From NCBI RefSeq assembly GCF_028705895.1, contig NZ_JAQWCQ010000004.1, positions 1 through 64,000 on the forward strand: DNA of 64,000 nt, written 5' to 3'. How positions within the stretch are numbered: the first letter of the stretch is position 1; each line of letters begins with the position of its first letter. The translations under genes and the position numbers were made by a program. Under the pieces are notes generated by a model that saw only the letters and a program-made list of their open reading frames with translations, was not told where the DNA came from and ran no database searches. Positions 16,595-24,957 of the stretch are shown piece after piece. The DNA comes from Massilibacteroides sp. (lineage in GTDB: Bacteria > Bacteroidota > Bacteroidia > Bacteroidales > Tannerellaceae).

Positions 16595-16627
16595 AAACTA
16601 CTAATTATGTATTATCGCGTAGAGTCG

Positions 16628-16657
16628 CAAAGTTAAGAACTAAAGTGATAAATCCAA
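16628..16657 (-). promoter_or_regulatory. Promoter of the 2-oxoacid oxidoreductase operon
   Basis: On the minus strand TTG (16657-16655), 19 nt, then TAACTTTG (16635-16628) matches the Bacteroidetes -33/-7 consensus with the optimal spacing. Confidence 0.78.
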
Positions 16658-16694
16658 GTTGTAAACGGGAATTTCCGTTTCTACCTGTTGATAT

Positions 16695-18143
16695 TTAGTT
16701 TCTATGTTCTTTATTCTTTAGAAATTCTTTTGTCAGATTTTCAGGCTCTATATGCTTAGTTTCAAGGTTGCGTAACAAATCGTCAACATTTATACCGGAG
16801 TTGTTGAGGAAATTCGTTAATTCTTCCGGAGGGGTTTGCTGATAATATTTATTAAATGAATCAATATCCCCCATTGCTAAATAAGCCATCGCAACGTACA
16901 TGTTAATAAAAGGCATCTGGGGGTCTATATTCAGAATTTTCAGATAATACTGTAAGGCTTCTTTGACTTCATTCTTTAGATTCAGATATTGTGCTGTCTG
17001 AAAAAGACTTTCTGCGTTTTCTACTGTACTGTCTTCTGCCTCATCTATTAATTGAAATAACTTTTCCGTAACTTTTTTTGCTTCTTCGCTCTTCCCTTCT
17101 TCGGTGTACTTTATAGCCAGAATAGAAAGCAGGCGAATATTGTCGGGATACAATTCAATTGCTTTGTCGAGCGCTTCTGTCGCGTCTTCTTCTCGCTCTG
17201 TCTCCATGCAACAACGGATATAGTTTAAGAAAACAGAGACATCATCTTCGGAAGAAAGAACTTTTTCAGACAGTTGTTTCTTTAATATCTGATAAGCATC
17301 TTCAAATTTTCCCAACTTTATATAGCACTCAGCTAATAGCGGATTGAGCCTATTTTTCATATCCCATTCCGTACTGATTATATCAGAATATACTTCAATA
17401 GCCTTTTCGTAATTCTCATTCATGTACAAACAATAGGCTTTGAGTATTTTTAGTTCGACATCCGAGTCGTCACAGGTGAGTGCAAAATCAAAAGCTTCAA
17501 TGGCTTTCTCGTATTCGCCCGACATGGAGTACAGCCGCCCCAGCATGAACCAGTAATCTACAGAATACGGATTCTTGTCGATCAGCTCATTGCATATTTT
17601 AATTGCACCTTTAAAATCTCCGATAGATTCAAGATGCAAGCATAGTTCATCTTTTAATGTGATGTTATCCGGAAAAAGTAAAAGTCCTCTTTGTATAAAA
17701 TCGGATGTTTCTTCCTCCATATCCATATCGCTTAAAATAGGAGTAAGGTATTCAAATATCTCTTCCAGATCCTCCCGTTTGTCTATTCGGGATTCGATAT
17801 AGCTTACTACCTTATGGTATTGGTCTAATGCACAATAACATTCCAGACGCATGAGATCCAATTCAAATTGATCTGCATCCGCAAGGCTCTCTATCAATGT
17901 CAGAGCTTTATCATACTCTTCATTATAGATAAGTGATTTGCATTGTCTTACTCGTAATTCCGGATTATCAGGGTGCAAACGCAGGCCCAAGGAAAGAATA
18001 GCTTCATAATGTGTAAAATCATCCGATGTTTCGAGACTTTCAAGTATCTCGTCTATTTCATCGGCATCAAAATATACTTCTTTCCCTGTCTCTTGCGCAG
18101 CCAGATATCGTTTCAGGAGATTCGAGGCGTTGTTTTGTTTCAT
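16695..18143 (-). CDS. Cytoplasmic TPR-repeat protein
   Basis: A 482-residue, very acidic protein without a signal peptide. It is built from about ten tetratricopeptide-like helix pairs, for example NPYSVDYWFMLGRLYSMSGEYEKAIEAFD, CDDSDVELKILKAYCLYMNENYEKAIEVYS and NRLNPLLAECYIKLGKFEDAYQILKK. Such repeats mediate protein binding. It lies 31 nt downstream of glnS and is probably in its transcript. The specific partner is not evident. Confidence 0.88.
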   Translation of the reverse strand: MKQNNASNLLKRYLAAQETGKEVYFDADEIDEILESLETSDDFTHYEAILSLGLRLHPDNPELRVRQCKSLIYNEEYDKALTLIESLADADQFELDLMRLECYCALDQYHKVVSYIESRIDKREDLEEIFEYLTPILSDMDMEEETSDFIQRGLLLFPDNITLKDELCLHLESIGDFKGAIKICNELIDKNPYSVDYWFMLGRLYSMSGEYEKAIEAFDFALTCDDSDVELKILKAYCLYMNENYEKAIEVYSDIISTEWDMKNRLNPLLAECYIKLGKFEDAYQILKKQLSEKVLSSEDDVSVFLNYIRCCMETEREEDATEALDKAIELYPDNIRLLSILAIKYTEEGKSEEAKKVTEKLFQLIDEAEDSTVENAESLFQTAQYLNLKNEVKEALQYYLKILNIDPQMPFINMYVAMAYLAMGDIDSFNKYYQQTPPEELTNFLNNSGINVDDLLRNLETKHIEPENLTKEFLKNKEHRN

Positions 18144-18174
18144 ATTTCGACTCCTTCTCTGTTGAAAAGTTATC

Positions 18175-19875
18175 TCAGGACTTGGCTTTTACTTTTGTCC
18201 AGGTATCTTTCAAAGAGACTGTTCTGTTAAAAATAAGTTTTCCGTATTTGCTGTCCGGGTCTAAGTTAAAGTATCCCAAACGTTGAAACTGGAAGTTGTC
18301 ATAAGGTTTTGCGTGAGCCAATTCTGCTTCTACACGGCAGTTGGTTAAAACTTTCAGCGAGTCCGGATTTAACAGTTCGTGGAAATCTTTGTCTTTTTCT
18401 TCACTTGGATCTTCAGCAGTGAATAAGCGATCATAAAGACGTATTTCTGCCGGCAGACTATGTTCTACAGAAACCCAATGCAATGTGCCTTTTATTTTGC
18501 GATTACTGTCCGGCATACCGCTTTTAGTCATTGGATCATATTCTGCGTAGATTTCAACAATCTCTCCGTTTTCATCTTTCTTACAGCCTGTACATTTTAC
18601 GATATACGAACTTTTCAGGCGAACTTCCTGTCCCGGTGTCATACGGAAGAATTTCTTTGGAGCATCTTCCATAAAGTCTTCCCGTTCAATATAAAGTTCA
18701 CGAGAGAAAGCGATCTCATGTGTTCCTGCAGACGGATCTTCCGGGTTGTTTACCGTTTCCAGCATCTCAACCCGTCCTTCCGGATAGTTTGTGATGATTA
18801 ATTTAACCGGATTGATAACAGCCGAAACACGTGGCGCGATCTTGTTCAGATCTTCACGAACCGAGTGCTCAAGTAAGGCAACATCAATGATGCCATCGTA
18901 TTTCGTATAGCCTATTTTATCAATAAAATTGCGTACCGACTGCGAGGTATATCCTCTACGACGGAACCCGCAGATTGTCGGCATTCGAGGGTCATCCCAT
19001 CCGTTTACCAAACCTTCTTTTACCAATTGCAACAGCTTACGTTTGCTCATGACCGTGTAAGTCAAGTTCAGACGATTAAACTCGATCTGACGCGGACGGT
19101 AATTGTCGTTTTCTTTCAGTTCATCAATAAAATAGTCGTATAAAGGACGGTGTACTTCAAATTCGAGCGTACAGATAGAATGTGTTACCCCTTCGAAGAA
19201 ATCACTCTGTCCGTGCGCGAAGTCATACATGGGATATGCTTTCCACGTAGTACCCGTGCGGTGATGCGGATGTTTAATTATACGATAAATGATCGGATCG
19301 CGGAAATGCATATTCGAGGATGCCATATCTATCTTTGCGCGTAAAGTCATTCTTCCTTCTTCAAATTCACCCGCATTCATTCTGTTGAATAAATCCAAAC
19401 TTTCTTCAATCGGACGGTTTCTGTATGGGCTCTCGGTGCCGGGTTGAGTTGGCGTTCCTTTTTGTGCTGCAATAGTTTCGGCACTTTGTTCGTCGATATA
19501 AGCTTTACCTTCCCTGATCAACTTGACAGCAAAATCCCAGAGTTGCTGGAAATAGTCCGAGGCATAAAAAATTTCATTCCATTGGAATCCCAACCATTTG
19601 ATATCTTCCATGATAGAATCTACATACTCTACATCTTCCTTAACCGGATTCGTATCGTCAAAACGTAAGTTACACACCCCGTTATAGCGCTCTGCAATAC
19701 CAAAATCGATGCAAATTGCTTTGGCGTGACCTATATGAAGATAACCATTCGGTTCCGGTGGAAAACGGGTTTGAACACGTCCGCTGTTCTTACCTTCTGC
19801 TAAATCTTTTTCAACAATGGATTCAATAAAATTCAGGCTCTTTTTTCCTTCCTCGTTCATTTTCACCTCGCTCAT
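18175..19875 (-). CDS. glnS: Glutaminyl-tRNA synthetase
   Basis: A 566-residue class I synthetase that charges tRNA-Gln. The HIGH signature lies in RFPPEPNGYLHIGHAKAIC (about 38-56) and the KMSKS counterpart is YTVMSKRKLLQLV. The proline-rich start (PPEPNG) and the two C-terminal anticodon-binding beta-barrels (from about residue 340) distinguish GlnRS from bacterial GluRS. The length is normal. A TATCTTTG -7 box (19910-19903 on the minus strand) lies 28 nt upstream. Confidence 0.96.
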   Translation of the reverse strand: MSEVKMNEEGKKSLNFIESIVEKDLAEGKNSGRVQTRFPPEPNGYLHIGHAKAICIDFGIAERYNGVCNLRFDDTNPVKEDVEYVDSIMEDIKWLGFQWNEIFYASDYFQQLWDFAVKLIREGKAYIDEQSAETIAAQKGTPTQPGTESPYRNRPIEESLDLFNRMNAGEFEEGRMTLRAKIDMASSNMHFRDPIIYRIIKHPHHRTGTTWKAYPMYDFAHGQSDFFEGVTHSICTLEFEVHRPLYDYFIDELKENDNYRPRQIEFNRLNLTYTVMSKRKLLQLVKEGLVNGWDDPRMPTICGFRRRGYTSQSVRNFIDKIGYTKYDGIIDVALLEHSVREDLNKIAPRVSAVINPVKLIITNYPEGRVEMLETVNNPEDPSAGTHEIAFSRELYIEREDFMEDAPKKFFRMTPGQEVRLKSSYIVKCTGCKKDENGEIVEIYAEYDPMTKSGMPDSNRKIKGTLHWVSVEHSLPAEIRLYDRLFTAEDPSEEKDKDFHELLNPDSLKVLTNCRVEAELAHAKPYDNFQFQRLGYFNLDPDSKYGKLIFNRTVSLKDTWTKVKAKS

Positions 19876-19902
19876 ATCACACTCAGTTTGATTTTAAGAA
19901 TG

Positions 19903-19910
19903 CAAAGATA
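19903..19910 (-). promoter_or_regulatory. -7 box upstream of glnS
   Basis: TATCTTTG on the minus strand fits TAnnTTTG and lies 28 nt upstream of the GlnRS start. No clear TTTG partner was seen at the expected upstream distance. Confidence 0.55.
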
Positions 19911-20109
19911 GTGAATTTTTAGAACAGCAGTATAATTCAGGAGATTGATCTATCAAAACCCTTCCTTCAATACGTTATTCAGTCTCTAACGCAATATATT
20001 CTATTTTTAACTCATTGCATAAATCCGAATAAGCAACAAAGGAACCATCTTAAAAAAGAGTGAAATAGATCGATCACTTTTTCAATCTGGAACAACAACG
20101 TTACAAACG

Positions 20110-20138
20110 AAAGGCGAAACCGAAAGGGAGTAGCCTTT
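20110..20138 (-). terminator. Possible terminator hairpin after the aspartyl protease gene
   Basis: AAAGGC (20110-20115) and GCCTTT (20133-20138) can pair around an 17-nt loop, about 30 nt downstream of the protease stop on the minus strand. The following minus-strand sequence is only weakly T-rich, so the call is tentative. Confidence 0.35.
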
Positions 20139-20168
20139 CTTTTCAGATTTTTAATCGGTCAGTAGTGG

Positions 20169-21389
20169 TTATTTTTGCAGAGTAATTTTCTTTCCACTTT
20201 TTTGTTGGACTACTATTTTTTTTACATAAGACAACCTATATAAGGAATCACAATTTTCTATTGTCACAAAATCATCATTAACTTGTACAATCTGGTCAAA
20301 GGGTTTTACGCCTGACAAGTCGGCTTTTCCACCTTTCCTGACCTGAGCTATATACAAGAGCGACGATTGCTTCATAAAAAAAATTCCAAAATCCTTTTCG
20401 TTTATAAAATGTGCTTTATTTTGAATGGAAGGCTCTTGCATGTGATAATGAAAAAAACAATTACGATAATCCAGAGCAAAGTTTATATGTTTTAACATGA
20501 TTATACCTATAACGCCTATAATATCCGGTGGCATTTTTTGTACATAAGTTACTCTGATATTCTTAGCCTGAATATTATCAATCTTCAAAGAAAGATTATA
20601 ACTCTCTTTTATTGAAGACGTATTTCCGATTGCTGAAGAGGCGTAAACAAACTCGTAGTATGGAACTCCTTTCAGCTGTTTTTCTAAAATGGATTCTGAA
20701 AGCATCAGATCTCCTCTGAATCCTAAATCCAAAAGAAAAGAGCCTTTCAATAAATAAGATGTATCGGCATCCTGGAGCAGAATCTCTGTTTTGATTAATG
20801 GAGCAGAAGTATAAGGCTCGATTTCAAAACGGATAGAGTCTGACTTATTATCGATTCTATCCAATAGAGCCATTTTCTTCTCTTTAATATTGATATTGAC
20901 AATCTTATTTTTTGCTAATAAAGCCAGAGGAAGTACACCTTTTCCATACGCATCTCCTCTATGATCCGCAACGGCTGGATGTTCTTCAAAAACAACTGTA
21001 TTATTAACCTGAATTTTTTGATTCTGTTTCTTTTCTTGCCCCTTTTTCCACACAAATAGTGTTTGATAAAAACGACGAGTTCCATCCGGAGTTGTAGAAT
21101 TATTGGGTTGTGGATTGATAATCAGACTTAATTGCTTTTTATTCTTCTCAACAAAAGTAGAATCTAACCAAACATTTTTAGATCCAGTATCTAAAAATAA
21201 GTTGCATCTAACACTGTCTTCAATGATTGCAGGTATGTAGATCCGATCATTTATATAATTAAAGGGAATGCGATTGTATCCCTCACTATTCGAAAATGAA
21301 AAGGATTGAACTTTCTCTGTTTGAGAAAAAACGGATGTTCCATATACAAACATGCAGAACATCATAATTATTTGTTTGTAGCTAATCAT
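20169..21389 (-). CDS. Secreted retropepsin-like aspartyl protease with C-terminal PDZ domain
   Basis: A 406-residue protein with a signal peptide (cleavage near residue 23). The first catalytic motif is FLDTGSKNVWL (Asp67-Thr-Gly). A second aspartic-protease-like lobe carries FLLDLGFRGDLML, where the usual DTG is DLG, which may weaken activity. The last 80 residues form a PDZ-like module (GKADLSGVKPFDQIVQVNDDFV). Bacteroidetes have many such periplasmic proteins of unknown substrate. It starts 5 nt after the beta-propeller lipoprotein gene, so the two are probably expressed together. Confidence 0.85.
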   Translation of the reverse strand: MISYKQIIMMFCMFVYGTSVFSQTEKVQSFSFSNSEGYNRIPFNYINDRIYIPAIIEDSVRCNLFLDTGSKNVWLDSTFVEKNKKQLSLIINPQPNNSTTPDGTRRFYQTLFVWKKGQEKKQNQKIQVNNTVVFEEHPAVADHRGDAYGKGVLPLALLAKNKIVNINIKEKKMALLDRIDNKSDSIRFEIEPYTSAPLIKTEILLQDADTSYLLKGSFLLDLGFRGDLMLSESILEKQLKGVPYYEFVYASSAIGNTSSIKESYNLSLKIDNIQAKNIRVTYVQKMPPDIIGVIGIIMLKHINFALDYRNCFFHYHMQEPSIQNKAHFINEKDFGIFFMKQSSLLYIAQVRKGGKADLSGVKPFDQIVQVNDDFVTIENCDSLYRLSYVKKIVVQQKSGKKITLQK

Positions 21390-21394
21390 TTTTT

Positions 21395-22669
21395 TTATTT
21401 AAAGGTAACAATTATTAAATAGGGATTATCATCTTCGGATAATTGCTTAAGAAAGCTCTTCAGTTGTTCCCCTTCAGGAGTTGGATTTACGGATATAAAA
21501 TCTAACATCTTTTGTTTCTCTTCCATTAGCGTTTCCGAAGATAGTATAGCAATTGCTTTATTCCCATTCTGATATTGAGGGTTAAATTTCAAACCTGAAA
21601 CCATATCATCAATGAAATAATCCATATTTTTAGCACCGGTTCTGTTTGCAACTGCATCTTTATGGTATGTTCGATAATACCGTGACTTGATTTTGTCATA
21701 AACCATAAAAAAATTTCCGGAATTGTTTCCCATTCGAAAAACAATATAATTATCAGATTCAAAAATCCCAGAATTAGGACGCATTATATAAGTCATAATT
21801 CCAAATTTATCTCCCGTTTCTTTTTTGAAATAATCGTCCTGATTTAACTTAAACTCACCGGTCAGCCGATATCTCGGTACTATTGAGTCATGTTTTATAT
21901 GATATAGGGTATCAGATGCATATTCCAGAAAATAAAGATTGCCCTTATGCCGCCAAACCCGACTCATGTCAGCCCCCAGCATCTTCGTTTTCTTTTTTAT
22001 AGGATATATATTACTCCGATAGCTATTGATAATTTTGCCTTTGCTATCCATGAATCTAATAGAAGCGCAATCAGGTTTATTCCTTTGTCCTATAGTTTGA
22101 CGTAAAGCGATCAAATTTTCATCAATAAGATCTATGCAGCTATTAGGCGGAAGCGGTATCGTTTTATAAAAATCACCATCAATGTGAAATATGACAACCC
22201 GATTTCTCCCCAAATCAGTTGCATAGATTAGAGATTTCTCTTCGTCAATTTGTAATGGATAAGAAATATTAACATATTCTTTTGGCCCCATACCTCTATT
22301 CCCAATTTGTCTTATAAAATCCCCTGTTTTATCGTATTGATAGATAAACGACAGACCGGATAATAATATGCGGTCATTACAAAAAGCAATGTCACAAACC
22401 TGAAAGTCGTTGATTAAGGGCTCCAGGGGTAAAGGGATAAATTCAACCGAATGTGCAAAAGATGACAGGTTATTGTCATAATTTTTGCAAGAAGAATAAA
22501 CAGCTAATTCATATAGCTTTTCTTTTGTAGCTATTTTACTCTCTTTCTCGGTTAAACCCGATTCTGCTTCCCCTTCAAATTCTGAAACAGAAAGGTCTCC
22601 CTTTTTACTTGCTGTACAAGAAAAAAATAGAACTGCAATAAACAAAAAAACAGATCGATTATGTTTCAT
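21395..22669 (-). CDS. 6-bladed beta-propeller lipoprotein
   Basis: A 424-residue lipoprotein (signal peptide ending LFFSCTASKKG, lipid Cys at about 18). The mature part is a 6-bladed propeller: YDKTGDFIRQIGNRGMGPKEY is the family hallmark blade end, followed by YPLQIDEEKSLIYATDLGRNRVVIFH. The C-terminus reads SEDDNPYLIIVTFK, and the same EDDNP ending occurs in the other two propeller proteins of this cluster. The family is very abundant in Bacteroidales, of unknown ligand, at the cell surface or in the periplasm. A fragment of a DUF3244 gene lies immediately upstream. Confidence 0.85.
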   Translation of the reverse strand: MKHNRSVFLFIAVLFFSCTASKKGDLSVSEFEGEAESGLTEKESKIATKEKLYELAVYSSCKNYDNNLSSFAHSVEFIPLPLEPLINDFQVCDIAFCNDRILLSGLSFIYQYDKTGDFIRQIGNRGMGPKEYVNISYPLQIDEEKSLIYATDLGRNRVVIFHIDGDFYKTIPLPPNSCIDLIDENLIALRQTIGQRNKPDCASIRFMDSKGKIINSYRSNIYPIKKKTKMLGADMSRVWRHKGNLYFLEYASDTLYHIKHDSIVPRYRLTGEFKLNQDDYFKKETGDKFGIMTYIMRPNSGIFESDNYIVFRMGNNSGNFFMVYDKIKSRYYRTYHKDAVANRTGAKNMDYFIDDMVSGLKFNPQYQNGNKAIAILSSETLMEEKQKMLDFISVNPTPEGEQLKSFLKQLSEDDNPYLIIVTFK

Positions 22670-22680
22670 AATAAATAAGG

Positions 22681-22839
22681 TTAAAGAGATGTGCTAATAT
22701 AATCCAAGACTGTCTCATTAAATGATAATTCTACAGACGGAGTAGAAATTGTGGAACGAACTATGATAGGGCTAAGTTCTCCTTCCATCGGAATGGGCTT
22801 CTGATCTGCAAATAGGTTTGTTGCAAAGGCCTGAGACCT
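22681..22839 (-). pseudogene. DUF3244 protein remnant, N-terminal part
   Basis: On the minus strand, from about 22839 to the TAA at 22683-22681, the open frame reads AFATNLFADQKPIPMEG, then ELSPIIVRSTISTPSVELSF and NETVLDYISTSL. This is the start of the mature region of DUF3244 proteins (small secreted Bacteroides proteins with a PIPMEG...RS...P pattern). There is no start codon or signal peptide in frame (a TAA lies just upstream), and the frame ends about a third of the way into the domain. A matching later piece of the same family lies at 26323-26421. Confidence 0.55.
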
Positions 22840-22856
22840 TAATTAGTTTAATCATA

Positions 22857-23999
22857 TCACTTCATTGTTACAACACAAAGAACGGGATTATCATCTTCTT
22901 TGAGGTTTGGAAATCGTTTTCTAAATTGACTTTCAGACGCCTCTAATATCACATCCGCAGGAATAGGAATTATAATCTGTCCATCAGATAAGGCATACAT
23001 TTTGTGAGGTCTCCATTTGAAGTCATCATCAAAAATAATTTTATCAAACAATTGATATGCTCCTGTCTTTTTGTCTATCCAGGCATATCCTGATAATTTC
23101 CTGGTTCCTCCTTCATAATAGACTAAAAGATGTGTATCCGTTTCGCTGAAGAACAGGATATGACCTATATACCCTTTTTCTTCGTATTCATCATCAAATT
23201 GGTATACATCTAAATCTGTTCTCTCCCAAAAACCCTCCGGAGGAGTACGGCCATCCACATCAAAAGTGTATCTCAAAATAGCACTATCCGGCGTTAATTC
23301 AAAGATACTGGTGTTTTTCTTTTCATGAAACAGCATTTTTTCGTTATAACGTACATGATAATCCCAACCGTAATGTTCAGATCTTGATTTTACATTAGGC
23401 CAGTAGCCGTTGACGGGCTGTAATGATTTCCGGTTAAAAATATAAAATTTATAAAATGATTCATCCGGATATGATTTTACGATAAACAGACTGTCATCAT
23501 AACAAAAAGAATCATTAACCCTCAAACTGTCAGTAGAATACGAATTTAAAAATTTATCTTCAGAAGAATAAGACATAAGTTTTCTACCATACAGAGTGGC
23601 TAACAAGAGTTCTCCATCAGGCCATATATCATAACTGCTAATACCCGTAAAATTCTAAGGAGAATCTCCTTTATGGTCAATGGTTCGAAGCCATTTCCCC
23701 TCAGAATTGAAAATTGTTATTTTTTTATAATCAGCAATATAAAAACAGTCTTTATGCATTCGGACCCGTTTTATATCATTAATTCCCGGCAATAATACTG
23801 AGTCCGATGTTTCAAGAGGGATGTACGCAACTTCCTTAAAAATATCACTGACAAGCGGACTTTCCTTCTCTATAAGATCAATCTTATAGGTAATAGGGAA
23901 TATTTTTTCTTCTTGCTTCTTTTCGTTTTTCTGATTAACACAAGCCATCAAAAAGCTGCATAGCAGGATAAAAATGAGTTTAGATAGGTGATCGTTCAT
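22857..23999 (-). pseudogene. 6-bladed beta-propeller lipoprotein gene broken by an amber stop
   Basis: Two pieces in the same frame make one gene. The upstream piece (23999-23655) has a lipoprotein signal (FLMACVNQ), an IFKEVAYIPLETSDS segment and NSEGKWLRTIDHKGDSP, then a TAG at 23657-23655. The frame continues without loss through NFTGISSYDIWPDGELLL and on to the C-terminal EDDNPVLCVVTMK. The full length would be 380 residues, normal for the family. TAG replaces a position where GAG or a similar codon is likely, so a single substitution explains the break. The downstream part has an internal ATG (23606) but no signal peptide, so restart would not give a secreted protein. Confidence 0.8.
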
Positions 24000-24066
24000 A
24001 TAGAAAATGTTTTTTATTGAAAGAAAAGAGTAATATAAATTATATAGATCAAAAATATTACTCTTT

Positions 24067-24411
24067 TCAACTATGATTTAACCGCCCCCAGATATAATAA
24101 ACACGGGCTTTTACGTGATTATCACCTTTATCTAAAAAATACTCCGCGGCCACCCGTATCACCGAATCGGTAGTAAACGTATAGTAGTTTTTGTCCTGCG
24201 CTTCGGTAAGCAACAGACAATATGCCGCGTAATCGGCACGACTCATTTTTTCGGGTGAAGGGATGGATTCAAGTAATATCAGGGCGCTATCCGGATGGGA
24301 AAGCATCAGTTGTTCTGCCCGGGTAAATTCTTCTATGGTGGTATGTTGATTGCAGGAGAAAAGAAAGCCTGACAATAGTATTAGAGTATATCGATTGAGT
24401 GTTCTTTTCAT
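24067..24411 (-). pseudogene. N-terminal fragment of a TPR lipoprotein regulator
   Basis: A 114-residue frame with a lipoprotein signal (LILLSGFLFSCNQ, Cys20) and the family-typical HPDSALILLESIPSPEKMSRADYAAYCLLLTEAQDKN stretch. It then runs into a stop after VYYIWGRLNHS. Full-length relatives in Bacteroidales are several hundred residues long, with TPR repeats, a transmembrane segment and a C-terminal regulatory part, so this is truncated after the first repeat. Its start region lies in the 135-nt direct repeat that occurs again at 26421-26555. A C-terminal part of the same kind of protein is at 45920-46663, but the two are not demonstrably one gene. Confidence 0.65.
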
Positions 24412-24501
24412 CGAATTCGTTATTCATTGATTCTCAAATGCAAGATAGCATTTTATTGTGACTCCGTTTGCTCTTTATCAATAAAATTCAAAAACTTTTT
24501 C
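24367..24501. repeat. 135-nt direct repeat, copy 1
   Basis: Matches 26421-26555 in the same orientation with only three substitutions and no gaps. It contains the upstream region and the first 15 codons (MKRTLNRYTLILLSG) of the truncated TPR gene. Confidence 0.93.
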
Positions 24502-24550
24502 ATACTTTAAATTTTAAAAAGTTAGACAATCAAATATTTTATCAAAAACA

Positions 24551-24951
24551 TTATTTGCGAAAAATATGACAATAACTTTTTTCCACTACCCAAACCTGAT
24601 AAATAATTTGGGGATCATAGCATATGTTTTGTTTTATATCAATCATCATTTTTATTAACGATATATTCATTAATGGCTCCCCCCATAAAAACTGATAACA
24701 AGAGGTGAATTTATATCTGACACATAATTATCTTTCCACAAATTCACCAAATAATCTATCATTAATACAGCTTTTTCAAATAATAAATCACGAGATTTTC
24801 TCACATCGTATTTCTCATATAAATGGTCTGATAATCCACAATACTTGCAATTTAGATTACTTTTTTCAGTAACTTCAAAAACAAGATTTTTAAGGTTAAT
24901 AAGGTTGTTCCTAATTATTTTTTCGTCAATTGAGTTAATAGTTTTTATCAT
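24551..24951 (-). pseudogene. Radical-SAM peptide maturase, N-terminal remnant with frameshift
   Basis: The frame starts at 24951, 7 nt after the propeller stop codon. Residues 23-40 read LVFEVTEKSNLNCKYCGL, the radical-SAM cluster-binding site, but the first Cys of CxxxCxxC is Ser31; only Cys35 and Cys38 remain. The frame then reads SPLVISFYGG and stops after SH at 24670. One extra G in the G6 run (24684-24679) would restore the hallmark GGEPLMN and keep the frame open to 24551. So the gene has lost a cluster cysteine, shifted frame and lost its C-terminus. It was probably a SPASM-type peptide-modifying enzyme; substrate unknown. Confidence 0.7.
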
Positions 24952-24957
24952 ACATTA

